Part shown: piece by piece, positions 34,544-47,176 of the stretch
Numbering within the stretch: position 1 is the first letter of the stretch
Layout of the letters: every line of letters begins with the position of its first letter
Assembly (NCBI RefSeq): GCF_005886105.2
Contig: NZ_PNCO02000001.1
Span: 2,787,001-2,851,000 of the forward strand
Length of the DNA stretch: 64,000 nucleotides
Reading direction: 5' to 3'
From: Pseudoalteromonas galatheae
GTDB taxonomy: Bacteria; Pseudomonadota; Gammaproteobacteria; Enterobacterales; Alteromonadaceae
Position numbers and translations under genes: made by a program
Notes under the pieces: generated by a model
What the model was told of the DNA's origin: nothing
Seen by the model: only the letters and a program-made list of their open reading frames with translations
Database searches by the model: none

Positions 34544-37500
34544 CTACAGCGATTTTTCAGTGAGTAATTGCGCTACTTGTTCGCCACTAATCGCCGAGCT
34601 GAAACGGTAACCTTGATAATAATCAACTTGCTCGGCTTTGATACGTTGATACTGGAGGTCGTTTTCCACTCCTTCTGCAACACATTTTAGTCCTAAACCA
34701 TGAGCTAAATTCACGCATGAGCGTATAATTAAATAGCTTTCTGGATCTTCTGCAATTTGTTGCACAAAGCTTTTATCTATCTTGATGACATCCACTGGTA
34801 ACTGTTGCAGGTAAGTCAAAGAGGCGTACCCCGTACCAAAGTCATCCATGTAGATTTGGCAGCCAAGTGCTTTAATTTCTCTCATCACCTTTGCCGCGCT
34901 GTCAATGTTAGACAGTAAGGCACTTTCCGTTATCTCAAAAGCCACAGAGCGACCCGACACTTTGCTGCGGCTCAGTGCTTGTTGAATATTATCGACTAAG
35001 CTTGAGGATTCAAAATCAATGGCTGATAGATTAATAGATATATATAAATCGCGCTCAATAGTTTGCCAATGTCTCAATTCAACCAATGCCCGAGAGAGGG
35101 TTTGCAGGGTAAGTTCAGTCACGACGCCAGCATGCTCAGCTGCAAGCGCATATTCCTGAGCACAAAACTCACTATTTTCCGGCCAGCGTAATAAGGCTTC
35201 AAACCCAAGCAGGGTATCGCTCTGCACATCAACAATAGGTTGATAGTAGTTACTAAACTCACCATTTTTTAGCGCCCTCATAAGCGCTTGTTCGACTTCC
35301 CGAGAACGTCTGACCTTACCATTCATCTCTTCGCGGAAAAACTGATAACTAGAGACTTGTTGTACATTGACATGCTCAAGTGCCGCCTTTGCTGCTTGAT
35401 TGAGCTCAAACGCATCAGACGCATCATCGGGGTACATAGCAATTCCTATCGCAGGTTGCATCAGTACAGTATGTCCAGCGACCTCCAAAGGTGTACTAAA
35501 CGAGTGAACTAAACACTCTACATATTGATGCACCTTTTCAGGGTTGTCGAGATGCTCCATCAGCACATAAAATGACTTGTCGTGCCCCGTTGCTAAACTG
35601 TCGAGTTCACGGAAGCAACAGCGTAGCTTTTTTGCCAGCAGCGGAAGCAGCTCGGCCACAAAGTCTGCACCATAAATATCGTATAGATTCTGTAAGCGAT
35701 TGAATTTAATCACCAGCAGCGCAAAATGTGTCTCTTGAGCCTGCGACTGTTTGATTGCATGCTGCACTCTATCCATCAGTAATGCTTTATTCGGCAACTT
35801 AGTTTGTAAGTCGTAGTTAGCGAGCTGATATAATTCTTTTTCAGTGCGCTTCTGTTGGCTAATATCGGTTAGCACTACAACATAGCTGTGGAGCTCACCA
35901 TCACCATTCGCCACAGCACTTATCTTAATGAGCACATCTCTTTCGTCACCATTCGGCAGGCTAACAACTTCCTCAGAACTTAAGTGCTGGTGTACCTCCA
36001 ACGCCAGCGTTTGGCGTAGATACATCATCCGTTTTTGTCTCGACATACCAAGCTTGACGGCGGTGCTTGAAGGCGGGATGGAGTCGAGATTAAAGGCATT
36101 TTGCATCGCCCGATTACATGCTTGAATATGAAGTCTTTTATCTAAAATCATGACCCAATCACGGGTCTGCTCAAATGCTGCACCAAATAGTGCTGCGCGC
36201 TCTTCGAATAAGCGTTCACGGGTTAAGTTAGTATAGGTGCCCGCAACTTGTGTTGGATTTCCCTCATCCCACTCAAGCACCTTGCCAAAGTCCTTATACC
36301 AGCGCCACTGACCTTTGCTGTCTTTTAACCGATAGGTACAATCAATAAACCCTTTATCAGTCGTAACAAATTCCAGCCACTGTAAGCGGAACATGGCTCT
36401 ATCCGAGGGGTGAATCTTTTGCAGATAGTCATCTAAACCAACACTCTCAAGCTCATAATCGAGCTCATTAACCAATCGAGGTTGATAGATTAAGGTACTT
36501 CCAGCATGCCACTCCCATACACCTGAGTTACTACCTTCAAGTGCCATCTTCAACCTAGCTTCTCGGTCTTGTGTTTCCTTATGAGCGGCAAGAATAAGTT
36601 GTTCAACACGGTACTTCCGATAACTCCAAAGAGACAATAGTAGGAGCGTAAGAAACACATACCCCGTGAGCGCAACGGGTGAGCGCCATGCTGGGTAGTT
36701 CACATTAATTGTTAATTTTGCAGGTGGCGTGTAATCTCCAGTTAACGGATCTTTGGCCCAAACTTTTAATGCATATTCGCCTGGATTAAGCTTAGGAAAT
36801 ACCACGCGATTTTGGTTGCGACTTAGGATCTTCTGCCCACCGGATATTTGGTATTCATAAATGATCCTATCTTGATAGCTAAACGCCATTGCTGAGAAAG
36901 ACACTTCAAGCCCAATATCATCATGTTCAAGTTCAATATGTTCAAACTGCTTTAATCCCGCCTTTTGGTTTGGACGAGAAATAAGATCCACACTGGTGAT
37001 ATTTACATGGTCAAGCAGTGGTTTTTTAGGGCGGTTGTCATCGGGAGAAAACACCACAAACCCTTTCAACATACCATATGCTATGCGACCATCTTTTAGC
37101 ATCACAGACGCGCCGCCATTAAACTCGTTGGAAAGAATGCCATCTTCGGTTGTGAACTGTTGTAAGTGCAAATTATCTGGGTCTAGACGCCAAATGCCTT
37201 TGTGAGACGACATCCAAATCATTCCCTCTTTGTCTTGGCGCATTTCATACATTAAGGTGTCGATTTTATGGGCTTTTAGATCAATATTGTAGATAGGCTC
37301 ATAACCATCTAAAGTCATGCCTATTAAGCCAAACGACGACAATGACAGCCACAAAATATTATTTTTATCTATGGTGTAAGTGGTGATATCAACCGCTAAA
37401 TGTTTATTTGCCCTAGGAGCCTTGTAAATCTCCGTTAAGGTTTCAAGTTGTGGATCATATTGATACAGCACCCCAGCGTTGTAATAAAGCGGCTTAGTAG

Positions 37501-39010
37501 GATCATTAGGTAAAGGAGGGTAAAAGCCATAGGTCAGAAACGGATCTACTTTTTCAAATGATTGAGTTAAATGCTTTAACTCTGCTGTATTAATATCATA
37601 AACAAACATGCCAATGTCGCTATTGACGAAATAAAACTTACCGTCTGCTAATAGCTCACCGCCCTTTGCAAAAGACGTTAATATTTCCTTATCTTTAGCA
37701 TTATTCGCTTTTGGCCTTTCAAGCTCATGTGTGATTGGGTCAAATACAAACAAACCCTTACCCGTGGTTAACCATAACTTATTTTGATATTCAGCAATCT
37801 TCCATATAATAAACTCCGAGAGAATTTCATCTCCCAAGTATCCTTTTAAAAACTGCTTGGTTTCTCTTGTTTTTGGGTTGTATCGTGTTAAGCCATCATT
37901 GGTTGCTAACCATAAAAATTGATTGGATTCATGCATCGCCCACACATTACTGTGTGAGAAACCTTCCCCTTTGACAGTGAGATCGCTGACATTATCAAAC
38001 GCCAGCGTGCTATCTGGTAAGTAAAATGCGCCATCTTCTTTGGTAGCAACCCAAAGCCCACCATAGTTATCTTTTACGATATCGATAATGCTGGTGTTGG
38101 ATGGCAAAAATATACTTGAAGATAACCGTTTGTCTCGTACAGCATTACCATCCTCAATGTGATAATGCACCAACCCTTTATCAGTACCGAGCAGCAAAGT
38201 ATGCTTATCATGTCTAAGCATTTTCCAAATATTAAGTTCTGGCAGTAGCGTTTTAAACGGTACTTCGGCATCAAAGTCTTTATTTAACATGGAGATGTCT
38301 AGTTCATACATTCCTTGAACTGCGCCAACAAGCAAAGTGTCTTTATTCAAAGTAAATAGAGACTTGGTATTCATTTGATAAGGGTGCGTTACTGGGGAGA
38401 GGTGCTCGATCGCTCTTAATGTTTTCGTTGGTAAGTGATAAGCGAATAGACGTTCGGAGGTCGCGATAAACAAGATATCATGATGGTGGTAAACTGCCCG
38501 AATAAAGCCGCTTTCTTCATCCAAAGGAAGCGTCACCTCACTCTCGAGCTTGCCACTGTGAATATTGAGAATAGCGACATCATTAGTGCGCACAACCCAC
38601 ATGTGGTCATCGTCTTTAGTTAGAATAATATTGACCAAATTGGAATAGAATTCATCTTCGGTAGAGGGTGGCTCAATGTATTTTCTGTACTCATCTTTTG
38701 CGGGATCATATCGCAAAAGGCCAGCAATCCCCGTGGTGATCCAAATCCCGCCCAAATTATCCTGGTAGATGTAGTTCACTTGTACTTTGTCCAGAACCCC
38801 GTCGGGTCCATTCACATCTAAGACCTGATAACCATCATAACGATTGAGGCCTCCCTCTGTGGACAGCCACAAGTAACCTTGCTTATCAATAAGCAGAGTA
38901 TTGACGTAACTTTGTGATAAGCCTTCCGCAGGTGAAAGTCGGGAAATTTGGGCCGCACTTGCCAATGTAGAAAATAGGTAAATGCAGATTATAATGCACA
39001 GGCGAAACAT
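34544..39010 (-). CDS. Giant propeller sensor with PAS, degenerate GGDEF and EAL domains
   Basis: The 1488 residues comprise a signal peptide (1-19) and a periplasmic two-component-regulator propeller (about 20-690, repeated IDKQGYLWLSTEGGLNRYDG-type Reg_prop blades). A Y_Y_Y domain follows (about 690-760), then a transmembrane helix (about 766-785), PAS domains (about 815-940 and 945-1060), GGDEF (about 1065-1225) and EAL (about 1240-1488). The GGDEF signature is replaced by GHDKS near 1140, so diguanylate cyclase activity is unlikely. The EAL domain keeps FEALLRW, DDFGTGYASL and EGVEND and should hydrolyse c-di-GMP. The propeller suggests sensing of polysaccharide-like ligands, but the signal is unknown. 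Confidence 0.9.
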   Translation of the reverse strand: MFRLCIIICIYLFSTLASAAQISRLSPAEGLSQSYVNTLLIDKQGYLWLSTEGGLNRYDGYQVLDVNGPDGVLDKVQVNYIYQDNLGGIWITTGIAGLLRYDPAKDEYRKYIEPPSTEDEFYSNLVNIILTKDDDHMWVVRTNDVAILNIHSGKLESEVTLPLDEESGFIRAVYHHHDILFIATSERLFAYHLPTKTLRAIEHLSPVTHPYQMNTKSLFTLNKDTLLVGAVQGMYELDISMLNKDFDAEVPFKTLLPELNIWKMLRHDKHTLLLGTDKGLVHYHIEDGNAVRDKRLSSSIFLPSNTSIIDIVKDNYGGLWVATKEDGAFYLPDSTLAFDNVSDLTVKGEGFSHSNVWAMHESNQFLWLATNDGLTRYNPKTRETKQFLKGYLGDEILSEFIIWKIAEYQNKLWLTTGKGLFVFDPITHELERPKANNAKDKEILTSFAKGGELLADGKFYFVNSDIGMFVYDINTAELKHLTQSFEKVDPFLTYGFYPPLPNDPTKPLYYNAGVLYQYDPQLETLTEIYKAPRANKHLAVDITTYTIDKNNILWLSLSSFGLIGMTLDGYEPIYNIDLKAHKIDTLMYEMRQDKEGMIWMSSHKGIWRLDPDNLHLQQFTTEDGILSNEFNGGASVMLKDGRIAYGMLKGFVVFSPDDNRPKKPLLDHVNITSVDLISRPNQKAGLKQFEHIELEHDDIGLEVSFSAMAFSYQDRIIYEYQISGGQKILSRNQNRVVFPKLNPGEYALKVWAKDPLTGDYTPPAKLTINVNYPAWRSPVALTGYVFLTLLLLSLWSYRKYRVEQLILAAHKETQDREARLKMALEGSNSGVWEWHAGSTLIYQPRLVNELDYELESVGLDDYLQKIHPSDRAMFRLQWLEFVTTDKGFIDCTYRLKDSKGQWRWYKDFGKVLEWDEGNPTQVAGTYTNLTRERLFEERAALFGAAFEQTRDWVMILDKRLHIQACNRAMQNAFNLDSIPPSSTAVKLGMSRQKRMMYLRQTLALEVHQHLSSEEVVSLPNGDERDVLIKISAVANGDGELHSYVVVLTDISQQKRTEKELYQLANYDLQTKLPNKALLMDRVQHAIKQSQAQETHFALLVIKFNRLQNLYDIYGADFVAELLPLLAKKLRCCFRELDSLATGHDKSFYVLMEHLDNPEKVHQYVECLVHSFSTPLEVAGHTVLMQPAIGIAMYPDDASDAFELNQAAKAALEHVNVQQVSSYQFFREEMNGKVRRSREVEQALMRALKNGEFSNYYQPIVDVQSDTLLGFEALLRWPENSEFCAQEYALAAEHAGVVTELTLQTLSRALVELRHWQTIERDLYISINLSAIDFESSSLVDNIQQALSRSKVSGRSVAFEITESALLSNIDSAAKVMREIKALGCQIYMDDFGTGYASLTYLQQLPVDVIKIDKSFVQQIAEDPESYLIIRSCVNLAHGLGLKCVAEGVENDLQYQRIKAEQVDYYQGYRFSSAISGEQVAQLLTEKSL

Positions 39011-39029
39011 AAAAAGCCGAAGTTGTTAA

Positions 39030-39455
39030 CTAGACGTAATACATTGCCATGAGTTTACGATTTTGTCCAAGATAACTAGATAAGCGAGAAGCAAGTTCAG
39101 GAGGTAATTCTCGTGAATTGCGTTGAAACCCAAGGGAGAGATAAAAGTCACTTAAATGGCAATACGCAAAAGTATAAATTATCTGTCGTGACTGCTCACT
39201 GCGAAACTGCTTAATTGCGGATTCAATGAGTGTTTTCGCGATACCTTGGTTTCTGCGCTGTGGCGCAACATAAACGCCAACAAGCAACCAGTTGCCGTCT
39301 ACAGGTTGCAAACGGCAAGCTGCGATAATTTCACTGCCATCTTTTACCACTGACACTTTGTCGTGTTTTGCAGCACGCCCACGAACTCGGTGTGCATCAT
39401 AAAATTTATTTACAAGCGGCGTCATAATAGCCGGAAGCAATTCAACTTTATACAT
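39030..39455 (-). CDS. GNAT family N-acetyltransferase
   Basis: This 141-residue protein has a single GNAT domain. The acetyl-CoA-binding motif A is VYVAPQRRNQGIAKTLIESAI (about 71-91), and motif B has SDFYLSLGFQR. The substrate is unknown. Its ATG overlaps the TAA of the upstream DUF3283 gene (TAATG), so the two are translationally coupled. Confidence 0.85.
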   Translation of the reverse strand: MYKVELLPAIMTPLVNKFYDAHRVRGRAAKHDKVSVVKDGSEIIAACRLQPVDGNWLLVGVYVAPQRRNQGIAKTLIESAIKQFRSEQSRQIIYTFAYCHLSDFYLSLGFQRNSRELPPELASRLSSYLGQNRKLMAMYYV

Positions 39456-39658
39456 TAAGCAAGCATTAGGCTCAGGTAATATTCAAATTTTTGCTTTAGC
39501 GTGTCCTGCTCCGATAGCGGCCTTTGATTAATCGTGTCATAAATAGCCTCCCTGCTTTTTTTGCCTCGTTTAATTTGATAAGCCCAAAACGACGCTTCAT
39601 ATTCAAGTTGAATTTGGTACTTTTCTTGTCTGGGCAGCAAACACAGATTATAGCTCAT
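39455..39658 (-). CDS. DUF3283 family small protein
   Basis: A 67-residue protein beginning MSYNLCLLPRQEKYQIQLEY, which fits the DUF3283 family known in vibrios and relatives. It is mainly helical and charged, with no signal peptide or membrane helix. Function is unknown. The TAATG overlap with the GNAT gene supports a real two-gene operon. Confidence 0.7.
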   Translation of the reverse strand: MSYNLCLLPRQEKYQIQLEYEASFWAYQIKRGKKSREAIYDTINQRPLSEQDTLKQKFEYYLSLMLA

Positions 39659-39838
39659 TACACATCATTCAATTTTCAGCAAAGGATAGACCAAGTGTAT
39701 CACAAGCCACTACCGCTATTGCAGCAAAATCGAGTTTTATCTGGTTTTGAGTAAAGCGTGATACTGTGCCTTTTATTGTAAAAATTATGTATACTTAACG
39801 ACATTACAACTTTAGGGTAGCGCATCAAAGGAGTTGGA

Positions 39839-40528
39839 TTGAAAGCGGTATTACTGTGTTTATTATTGATAGTTTCGACTGTGGTTCATGCAGCCAATGA
39901 CATACCAAATGTGATGCGCTTCAATAAGCCACCACAAACCCCCCAAGCACGCTATGTAATAGAACTCATGGGAATGGTTTATCATGAACTTGGCGTAGAG
40001 CTACGCCTTGAAGAATTTAACCATAAGGGCTCTTTAATTGCAGCTAATGCAGGTAATTTAGATGGGCAACTGGCTCGCGTTGCCAGTGTTGAAACAGAGT
40101 ATCCGAACCTACGACGGGTTGACTACGCTTTGTTTCAGTTTAACTTACAATTTTTAAGCCTTTGCAGCCACTGTGATCTAAAAGCGGTTAGCTCTTTGAC
40201 CATCCGAAGCGGCTACCCCGTAGCCACGGCCTATTTGGCTGAACACCATATACAAGCTTATATTATTGATGTTAAAAGTGCGGTGACACAACTCAACCTA
40301 GTTGTGCAACGGCAGGTTGAAGGCGCGCTTATTCTTGACTTTCATTTGAAGCCGCATTTAAAAAATATCAACGAAGAAACATTGCAAATAAAAAACTTAG
40401 CTGTTGTTGAAAGTTTTCATTTTGTGCATAAACGCTATGAGCATTTAATCCCACTTATCAAAGCAAAACTAGAAGAGTTTGAGCATGAAGGAATAATAGA
40501 AATGCTTAGAGCTAAATATCAAATTTAA
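39839..40528 (+). CDS. Periplasmic substrate-binding-like protein (SBP_bac_3 type)
   Basis: This 229-residue protein has a signal peptide (MKAVLLCLLLIVSTVVHA) and a lone type-II periplasmic-binding fold, with weak motifs (MRFNKPPQTPQARYVIELMGMVY, IPLIKAKLEEFEHEGIIEML). The start is TTG at 39839, supported by AAAGGAG 6 bp upstream. No permease or ATPase gene is adjacent, so it may feed a sensor or be an orphan receptor. The ligand is unknown. Its 3' end overlaps the convergent DUF1289 gene by 17 bp. Confidence 0.75.
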   Translation: MKAVLLCLLLIVSTVVHAANDIPNVMRFNKPPQTPQARYVIELMGMVYHELGVELRLEEFNHKGSLIAANAGNLDGQLARVASVETEYPNLRRVDYALFQFNLQFLSLCSHCDLKAVSSLTIRSGYPVATAYLAEHHIQAYIIDVKSAVTQLNLVVQRQVEGALILDFHLKPHLKNINEETLQIKNLAVVESFHFVHKRYEHLIPLIKAKLEEFEHEGIIEMLRAKYQI

Positions 40529-40766
40529 AGTTCTCTGCTGTTTGATCATCAGCTTGATCCGCTTTTGATTTACGTTGCAAGTACCGTTTGTAACGCTGTT
40601 GACACAACGCAATAACTCTACGTTTTTGCTCGTTACTAAGATTATTCCACTCAAAACGCTCCTCTCGACTACGATAACAACCTTTACAATAGCCGCGATT
40701 ATTTACCTGACAGATCCCCTTACACGGACTTGGGATCTCAAATATCTCAATTTGTTCCATGTACAC
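40512..40766 (-). CDS. DUF1289 family protein
   Basis: An 84-residue protein with the DUF1289 cysteine pattern SPCKGICQVNNRGYCKGCYRSREER (four Cys, probably metal-binding), followed by a basic helical region and an acidic tail. Function is unknown in the family. Met3 (40760) is an alternative start. The gene overlaps the binding-protein gene tail to tail. Confidence 0.82.
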   Translation of the reverse strand: MYMEQIEIFEIPSPCKGICQVNNRGYCKGCYRSREERFEWNNLSNEQKRRVIALCQQRYKRYLQRKSKADQADDQTAENFKFDI

Positions 40767-40858
40767 TCAACACCTTTGCCCCTTGTCTAAGCATACTGGT
40801 TAGAAACTAGTCTGCCAAGGTTATAAGGAGCGAGTTACAACCTTGGGCCCCAAAAACA

Positions 40859-40885
40859 AAAAACCCAGCGCGAGGCTGGGTTTTT
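40859..40885 (-). terminator. Intrinsic terminator after lpdA
   Basis: The 9-bp stem AAACCCAGC/GCTGGGTTT has a 5-nt loop and flanking A/T runs on both sides. It lies 18 bp past the lpdA stop codon. Confidence 0.9.
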
Positions 40886-40902
40886 GAAAAGCTTAGAAAA
40901 AC

Positions 40903-42327
40903 TTACTTTTTCTTCACGGCTTTTTTGTTTGGAAGGTCAGTAATTGAACCTTCGAAGATTTCAGCAGCTAGACCAATTGACTCGTTCAGCGTTGGGTGAG
41001 CGTGGATAGTAAGCGCTAGGTCTTCACCATCAGCACCCATCTCTACTGCTAGGCCGATTTCACCAAGCATTTCACCAGCGTTGATACCAACCATAGCACC
41101 ACCGATCACACGACCTGACTCTTTATCAAAGATAAGCTTAGTTGAACCTTCAGTACGTGCAGAAGCAATCGCGCGACCAGAAGCCGCCCACGGGAATACC
41201 GCAGTTTCAATGCTTAGACCTTGCTCTTTTGCTTCTTTCTCAGTCACACCAACCCAAGCAATTTCTGGATCTGTGTATGCAATTGAAGGAATACATTTAG
41301 GATCGAAGTAGTGCTTCTTACCAGAGATAACTTCAGCAGCAACGTGACCTTCGTGAACCGCTTTGTGTGCAAGCATAGGTTGACCTACGATGTCACCGAT
41401 AGCGAAGATGTGATCAACGTTGGTTTTCATTTGCTTGTCAGTGCTGATAAAGCCACGCTCATCAACATTTACGCCCGCTTTGTCAGCGTCGATTAGCTTA
41501 CCATTTGGTGTACGACCAACAGCAACTAGTACTTTGTCATAACGAACTTGGCCTTCTGGTGCTTGCTTGCCTTCGAAAGATACGTAGATACCGTCTTCTT
41601 TCGCTTCAACAGCAACCACTTTAGTAGAAAGCATCACGTTAAACTTGTCTTTAACGTACTTTTGGTAAATCTTGATAACGTCTTTGTCAGCCGCAGGTAC
41701 TAATTGATCAGCAAACTCAACTACGTCAATTGCTGAACCTAGTGAACGGTAAACAGTACCCATTTCAAGACCAATGATACCACCACCTAGTACAAGTAGC
41801 TTTTCAGGCACGTCTTTAAGCTCAAGTGCACCAGTCGAATCAATGATACGATCATCTTCAGGAATGAAAGGTAAGCTTACAGGCTGAGAACCTGCTGCAA
41901 TGATTGCATTATCGAAAGTTACCGTCTTCGCGCCGTCAGCACCTTCAACCGCAATGGTGTTAGAACCTGTGAACTTACCGTAGCCGTTAACTACAGTAAC
42001 TTTACGCATCTTAGCCATACCGCTAAGGCCGCCAGTTAGCTGACCAATTACAGACTCTTTCCATGAACGGATTTTGTCTAGGTCGATTTGTGGAGCACCG
42101 AAAGAAACACCGTGAGAAGCCATTTCAGCTGCATCGTCGATTACTTTTGCAACGTGAAGAAGGGCTTTTGAAGGGATACAACCAACGTTCAAGCACACAC
42201 CACCTAGCGTGTCGCGAGATTCGATTAGTGTAACGTCTAAACCTAAGTCTGCTGCACGGAATGCCGCAGAGTAACCACCAGGACCACCGCCTAGTACAAC
42301 AACTTGAGTTTTGATTTCGTTGCTCAT
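40903..42327 (-). CDS. lpdA: Dihydrolipoyl dehydrogenase (E3)
   Basis: This 474-residue flavoprotein reoxidises lipoyl groups of the pyruvate and 2-oxoglutarate dehydrogenase complexes. It has the FAD motif GGGPGGYSAA, redox-active disulfide GGVCLNVGCIPSKAL (Cys pair near 45/50), NAD motif LGGGIIGLEMG and the C-terminal interface HAHPTLNES with the active-site His. It is the third structural gene of the pdh locus. A 211-bp gap and a terminator separate it from aceF, so it probably also has its own promoter. Confidence 0.97.
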   Translation of the reverse strand: MSNEIKTQVVVLGGGPGGYSAAFRAADLGLDVTLIESRDTLGGVCLNVGCIPSKALLHVAKVIDDAAEMASHGVSFGAPQIDLDKIRSWKESVIGQLTGGLSGMAKMRKVTVVNGYGKFTGSNTIAVEGADGAKTVTFDNAIIAAGSQPVSLPFIPEDDRIIDSTGALELKDVPEKLLVLGGGIIGLEMGTVYRSLGSAIDVVEFADQLVPAADKDVIKIYQKYVKDKFNVMLSTKVVAVEAKEDGIYVSFEGKQAPEGQVRYDKVLVAVGRTPNGKLIDADKAGVNVDERGFISTDKQMKTNVDHIFAIGDIVGQPMLAHKAVHEGHVAAEVISGKKHYFDPKCIPSIAYTDPEIAWVGVTEKEAKEQGLSIETAVFPWAASGRAIASARTEGSTKLIFDKESGRVIGGAMVGINAGEMLGEIGLAVEMGADGEDLALTIHAHPTLNESIGLAAEIFEGSITDLPNKKAVKKK

Positions 42328-42504
42328 GTTATTACCTTAACTGTTATTTGAACGGGTTTACTCGTCGAGAGTAGCCGACCCAAAGTGCCTGCCAAACACC
42401 CGATTCGGGGCACAGGGCAGAGAGAGTTATTATTGCTCGAAAGTGTATCATTCACACTCTCTATTGTCCCGCCTAAATATCAAGCGGAACAACAAAATAC
42501 AAGA

Positions 42505-42532
42505 AAACCGCATCACCTAAGTGATGCGGTTT
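42505..42532 (-). terminator. Intrinsic terminator after aceF
   Basis: The 12-bp perfect stem AAACCGCATCAC/GTGATGCGGTTT has a CTAA loop and lies 6 bp past the aceF stop. It separates aceE-aceF transcription from lpdA. Confidence 0.88.
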
Positions 42533-42538
42533 CTATTC

Positions 42539-44428
42539 TTACATTACTAACTGGCGAATATCGCTTAGGTAGTTTGCAAGTGTCACAGTAAAGCGAGCTG
42601 CTAGTGCGCCGTCAATGACACGATGGTCGTATGAACAGCTTAGCGGCACCATTAGGCGCGGCTCAAACTCTTTACCATTCCATTTCGGTTTGAAGTCTGA
42701 CTTAGACACACCAAGAATCGCCACTTCAGGAGCATTAACGATTGGCGTAAACGCCGTACCGCCGATCCCGCCAAGGCTTGAGATAGTGAAACAGCCACCC
42801 TGCATGTCAGAAGATGTCAGCTTACCATCACGTGCTTTCTTAGAGATTTCCATCAACTCGCGTGATAACTCAATGATGCCTTTTTTATTCACGTCGCGAA
42901 CAACAGGAACTACAAGACCGTTTGGTGTATCAACTGCGATACCGATATGAACATACTTCTTCAGAATTAAGCTCTCACCATCTTCAGATAGTGAAGAGTT
43001 AAACGTTGGGAAGTCTTCAAGTGCTTTTGCAGCGGCTTTCATCACGAATACTAATGGCGTGATCTTCACACCCATTTTCTTCTTCTCAGCAAGCACATTC
43101 TGTTCTTTACGGAACGCTTCAAGCTCAGTGATATCGGCTTCGTCAAACTGTGTAACATGTGGGATTTGTACCCAGTTACGGTGAAGGTTTGCACCTGATA
43201 GCTTATTGATGCGAGAAAGCTTCTTCTCTTCAACTTCACCAAACTTGCTGAAGTCTACTTTTGGCCAAGGAATAAGACCAAGTTCACCGCCACCGGTGTT
43301 GCCGCCTTTTGCGACTTGACCAGACTCAACTTGCTTAACCAGCTCTTTCACGTAGTTTTGTACGTCTTCTTTTAGTACACGGTTCTTACGACCTGTACCT
43401 TTAACGCGAGCTAGGTTAACCCCAAACTCACGCGCTAGACGACGTACCACAGGTGATGCGTGGGCATATTGATCATTGGCCACAAAATCATCTTTTTGTG
43501 CAGAAGCTTTTGGTGCTTCAGATTTCGCCGCTGGAGCCGCTGATTGCGCTGGCTTTTCTTCAGCTTTAGCTGCTGCCTGAGGTGCAGGTGCCGCGCCTTT
43601 CACTTCGAATACGAAGATTAAAGAACCCGTTGATACTTTATCGCCAGCATTAACTTTGATGGCTTTAATCGTACCTGCGAACGGTGCTGGCACTTCCATT
43701 GAGGCTTTGTCGCCTTCAACCGTAATAAGCGATTGCTCTTCTTCAACGCTATCGCCTACAGCAACCATGATTTCAGTGACTTCAACTTCGTCACCACCGA
43801 TATCTGGTACGTGTACTTCTTTTTCAGCTGATGCTGCTGGCGCTTGTTCCTGTGCTGGTGCTTGCGCTTCAGAAGCTGCTGGCGCATCACCGCTACCTGC
43901 AACTTCAAAAGTGAAGATCAATGAACCCGTTGACACTTTGTCACCCGCGTTGATTTTCACCTCTTTGATAGTACCAGCGAAAGGTGCAGGTACTTCCATT
44001 GAAGCCTTGTCGCCTTCAACCGTGATAAGTGATTGCTCTTCTTCAACAACATCACCAGCTGCCACTAAGATTTCTGTGACTTCAACTTCATCGCCACCAA
44101 TATCTGGTACATGAACTTCTTTTACTTCTGTTTGACCTGAAGTGCTGGCTTCTGGCTTGGCTTCTTCCGCTGGCTGTTCTGCAGCTGTTTCTTCACCTGC
44201 TGCTTCAAAAACCATAATCAAAGAACCTGTCGAGACTTTATCGCCTTCGGCTATTTTGATTTCTTTCACCGTACCTGCCACAGAGGCAGGTACTTCCATT
44301 GATGCTTTGTCGCCTTCAACCGTGATAAGCGATTGCTCTTCTGCAACCGTGTCACCTACGCTTACTAGGATCTCGGTTACTTCAACCTCATCGGCACCAA
44401 TATCTGGAACATGAATTTCGATTGCCAT
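42539..44428 (-). CDS. aceF: Pyruvate dehydrogenase E2, dihydrolipoyl acetyltransferase
   Basis: The 629 residues contain three lipoyl domains (about 1-75, 105-180 and 205-280), each with the lipoylated Lys in [12 protein letters not shown] and separated by Ala/Pro/Glu-rich linkers. A peripheral-subunit-binding domain (about 320-360, [23 protein letters not shown]) and the catalytic domain ending with [10 protein letters not shown] follow. Like E. coli AceF it has three lipoyl domains, and they are nearly identical here even at DNA level. It starts 11 bp after the aceE stop and is co-transcribed. Confidence 0.97.
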   Translation of the reverse strand: MAIEIHVPDIGADEVEVTEILVSVGDTVAEEQSLITVEGDKASMEVPASVAGTVKEIKIAEGDKVSTGSLIMVFEAAGEETAAEQPAEEAKPEASTSGQTEVKEVHVPDIGGDEVEVTEILVAAGDVVEEEQSLITVEGDKASMEVPAPFAGTIKEVKINAGDKVSTGSLIFTFEVAGSGDAPAASEAQAPAQEQAPAASAEKEVHVPDIGGDEVEVTEIMVAVGDSVEEEQSLITVEGDKASMEVPAPFAGTIKAIKVNAGDKVSTGSLIFVFEVKGAAPAPQAAAKAEEKPAQSAAPAAKSEAPKASAQKDDFVANDQYAHASPVVRRLAREFGVNLARVKGTGRKNRVLKEDVQNYVKELVKQVESGQVAKGGNTGGGELGLIPWPKVDFSKFGEVEEKKLSRINKLSGANLHRNWVQIPHVTQFDEADITELEAFRKEQNVLAEKKKMGVKITPLVFVMKAAAKALEDFPTFNSSLSEDGESLILKKYVHIGIAVDTPNGLVVPVVRDVNKKGIIELSRELMEISKKARDGKLTSSDMQGGCFTISSLGGIGGTAFTPIVNAPEVAILGVSKSDFKPKWNGKEFEPRLMVPLSCSYDHRVIDGALAARFTVTLANYLSDIRQLVM

Positions 44429-44439
44429 TACTCGTCCTC

Positions 44440-47106
<2,667 letters not shown>

Positions 47107-47176
47107 ATGGAGTGTTCCTTATGTTTAAAATACGAATTTATTCTATTTGTGCCAATTCTTACTGAATCAAGCCCGA

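Noticed and set aside
34544..39010. Functional diguanylate cyclase
   Set aside because: The GGDEF active-site motif is replaced by GHDKS, so cyclase activity is unlikely.
43656..44414. Plus-strand open frames opposite aceF
   Set aside because: They are antisense shadows of the three lipoyl repeats, rich in Ser and Thr from the reversed Glu/Ala codons.
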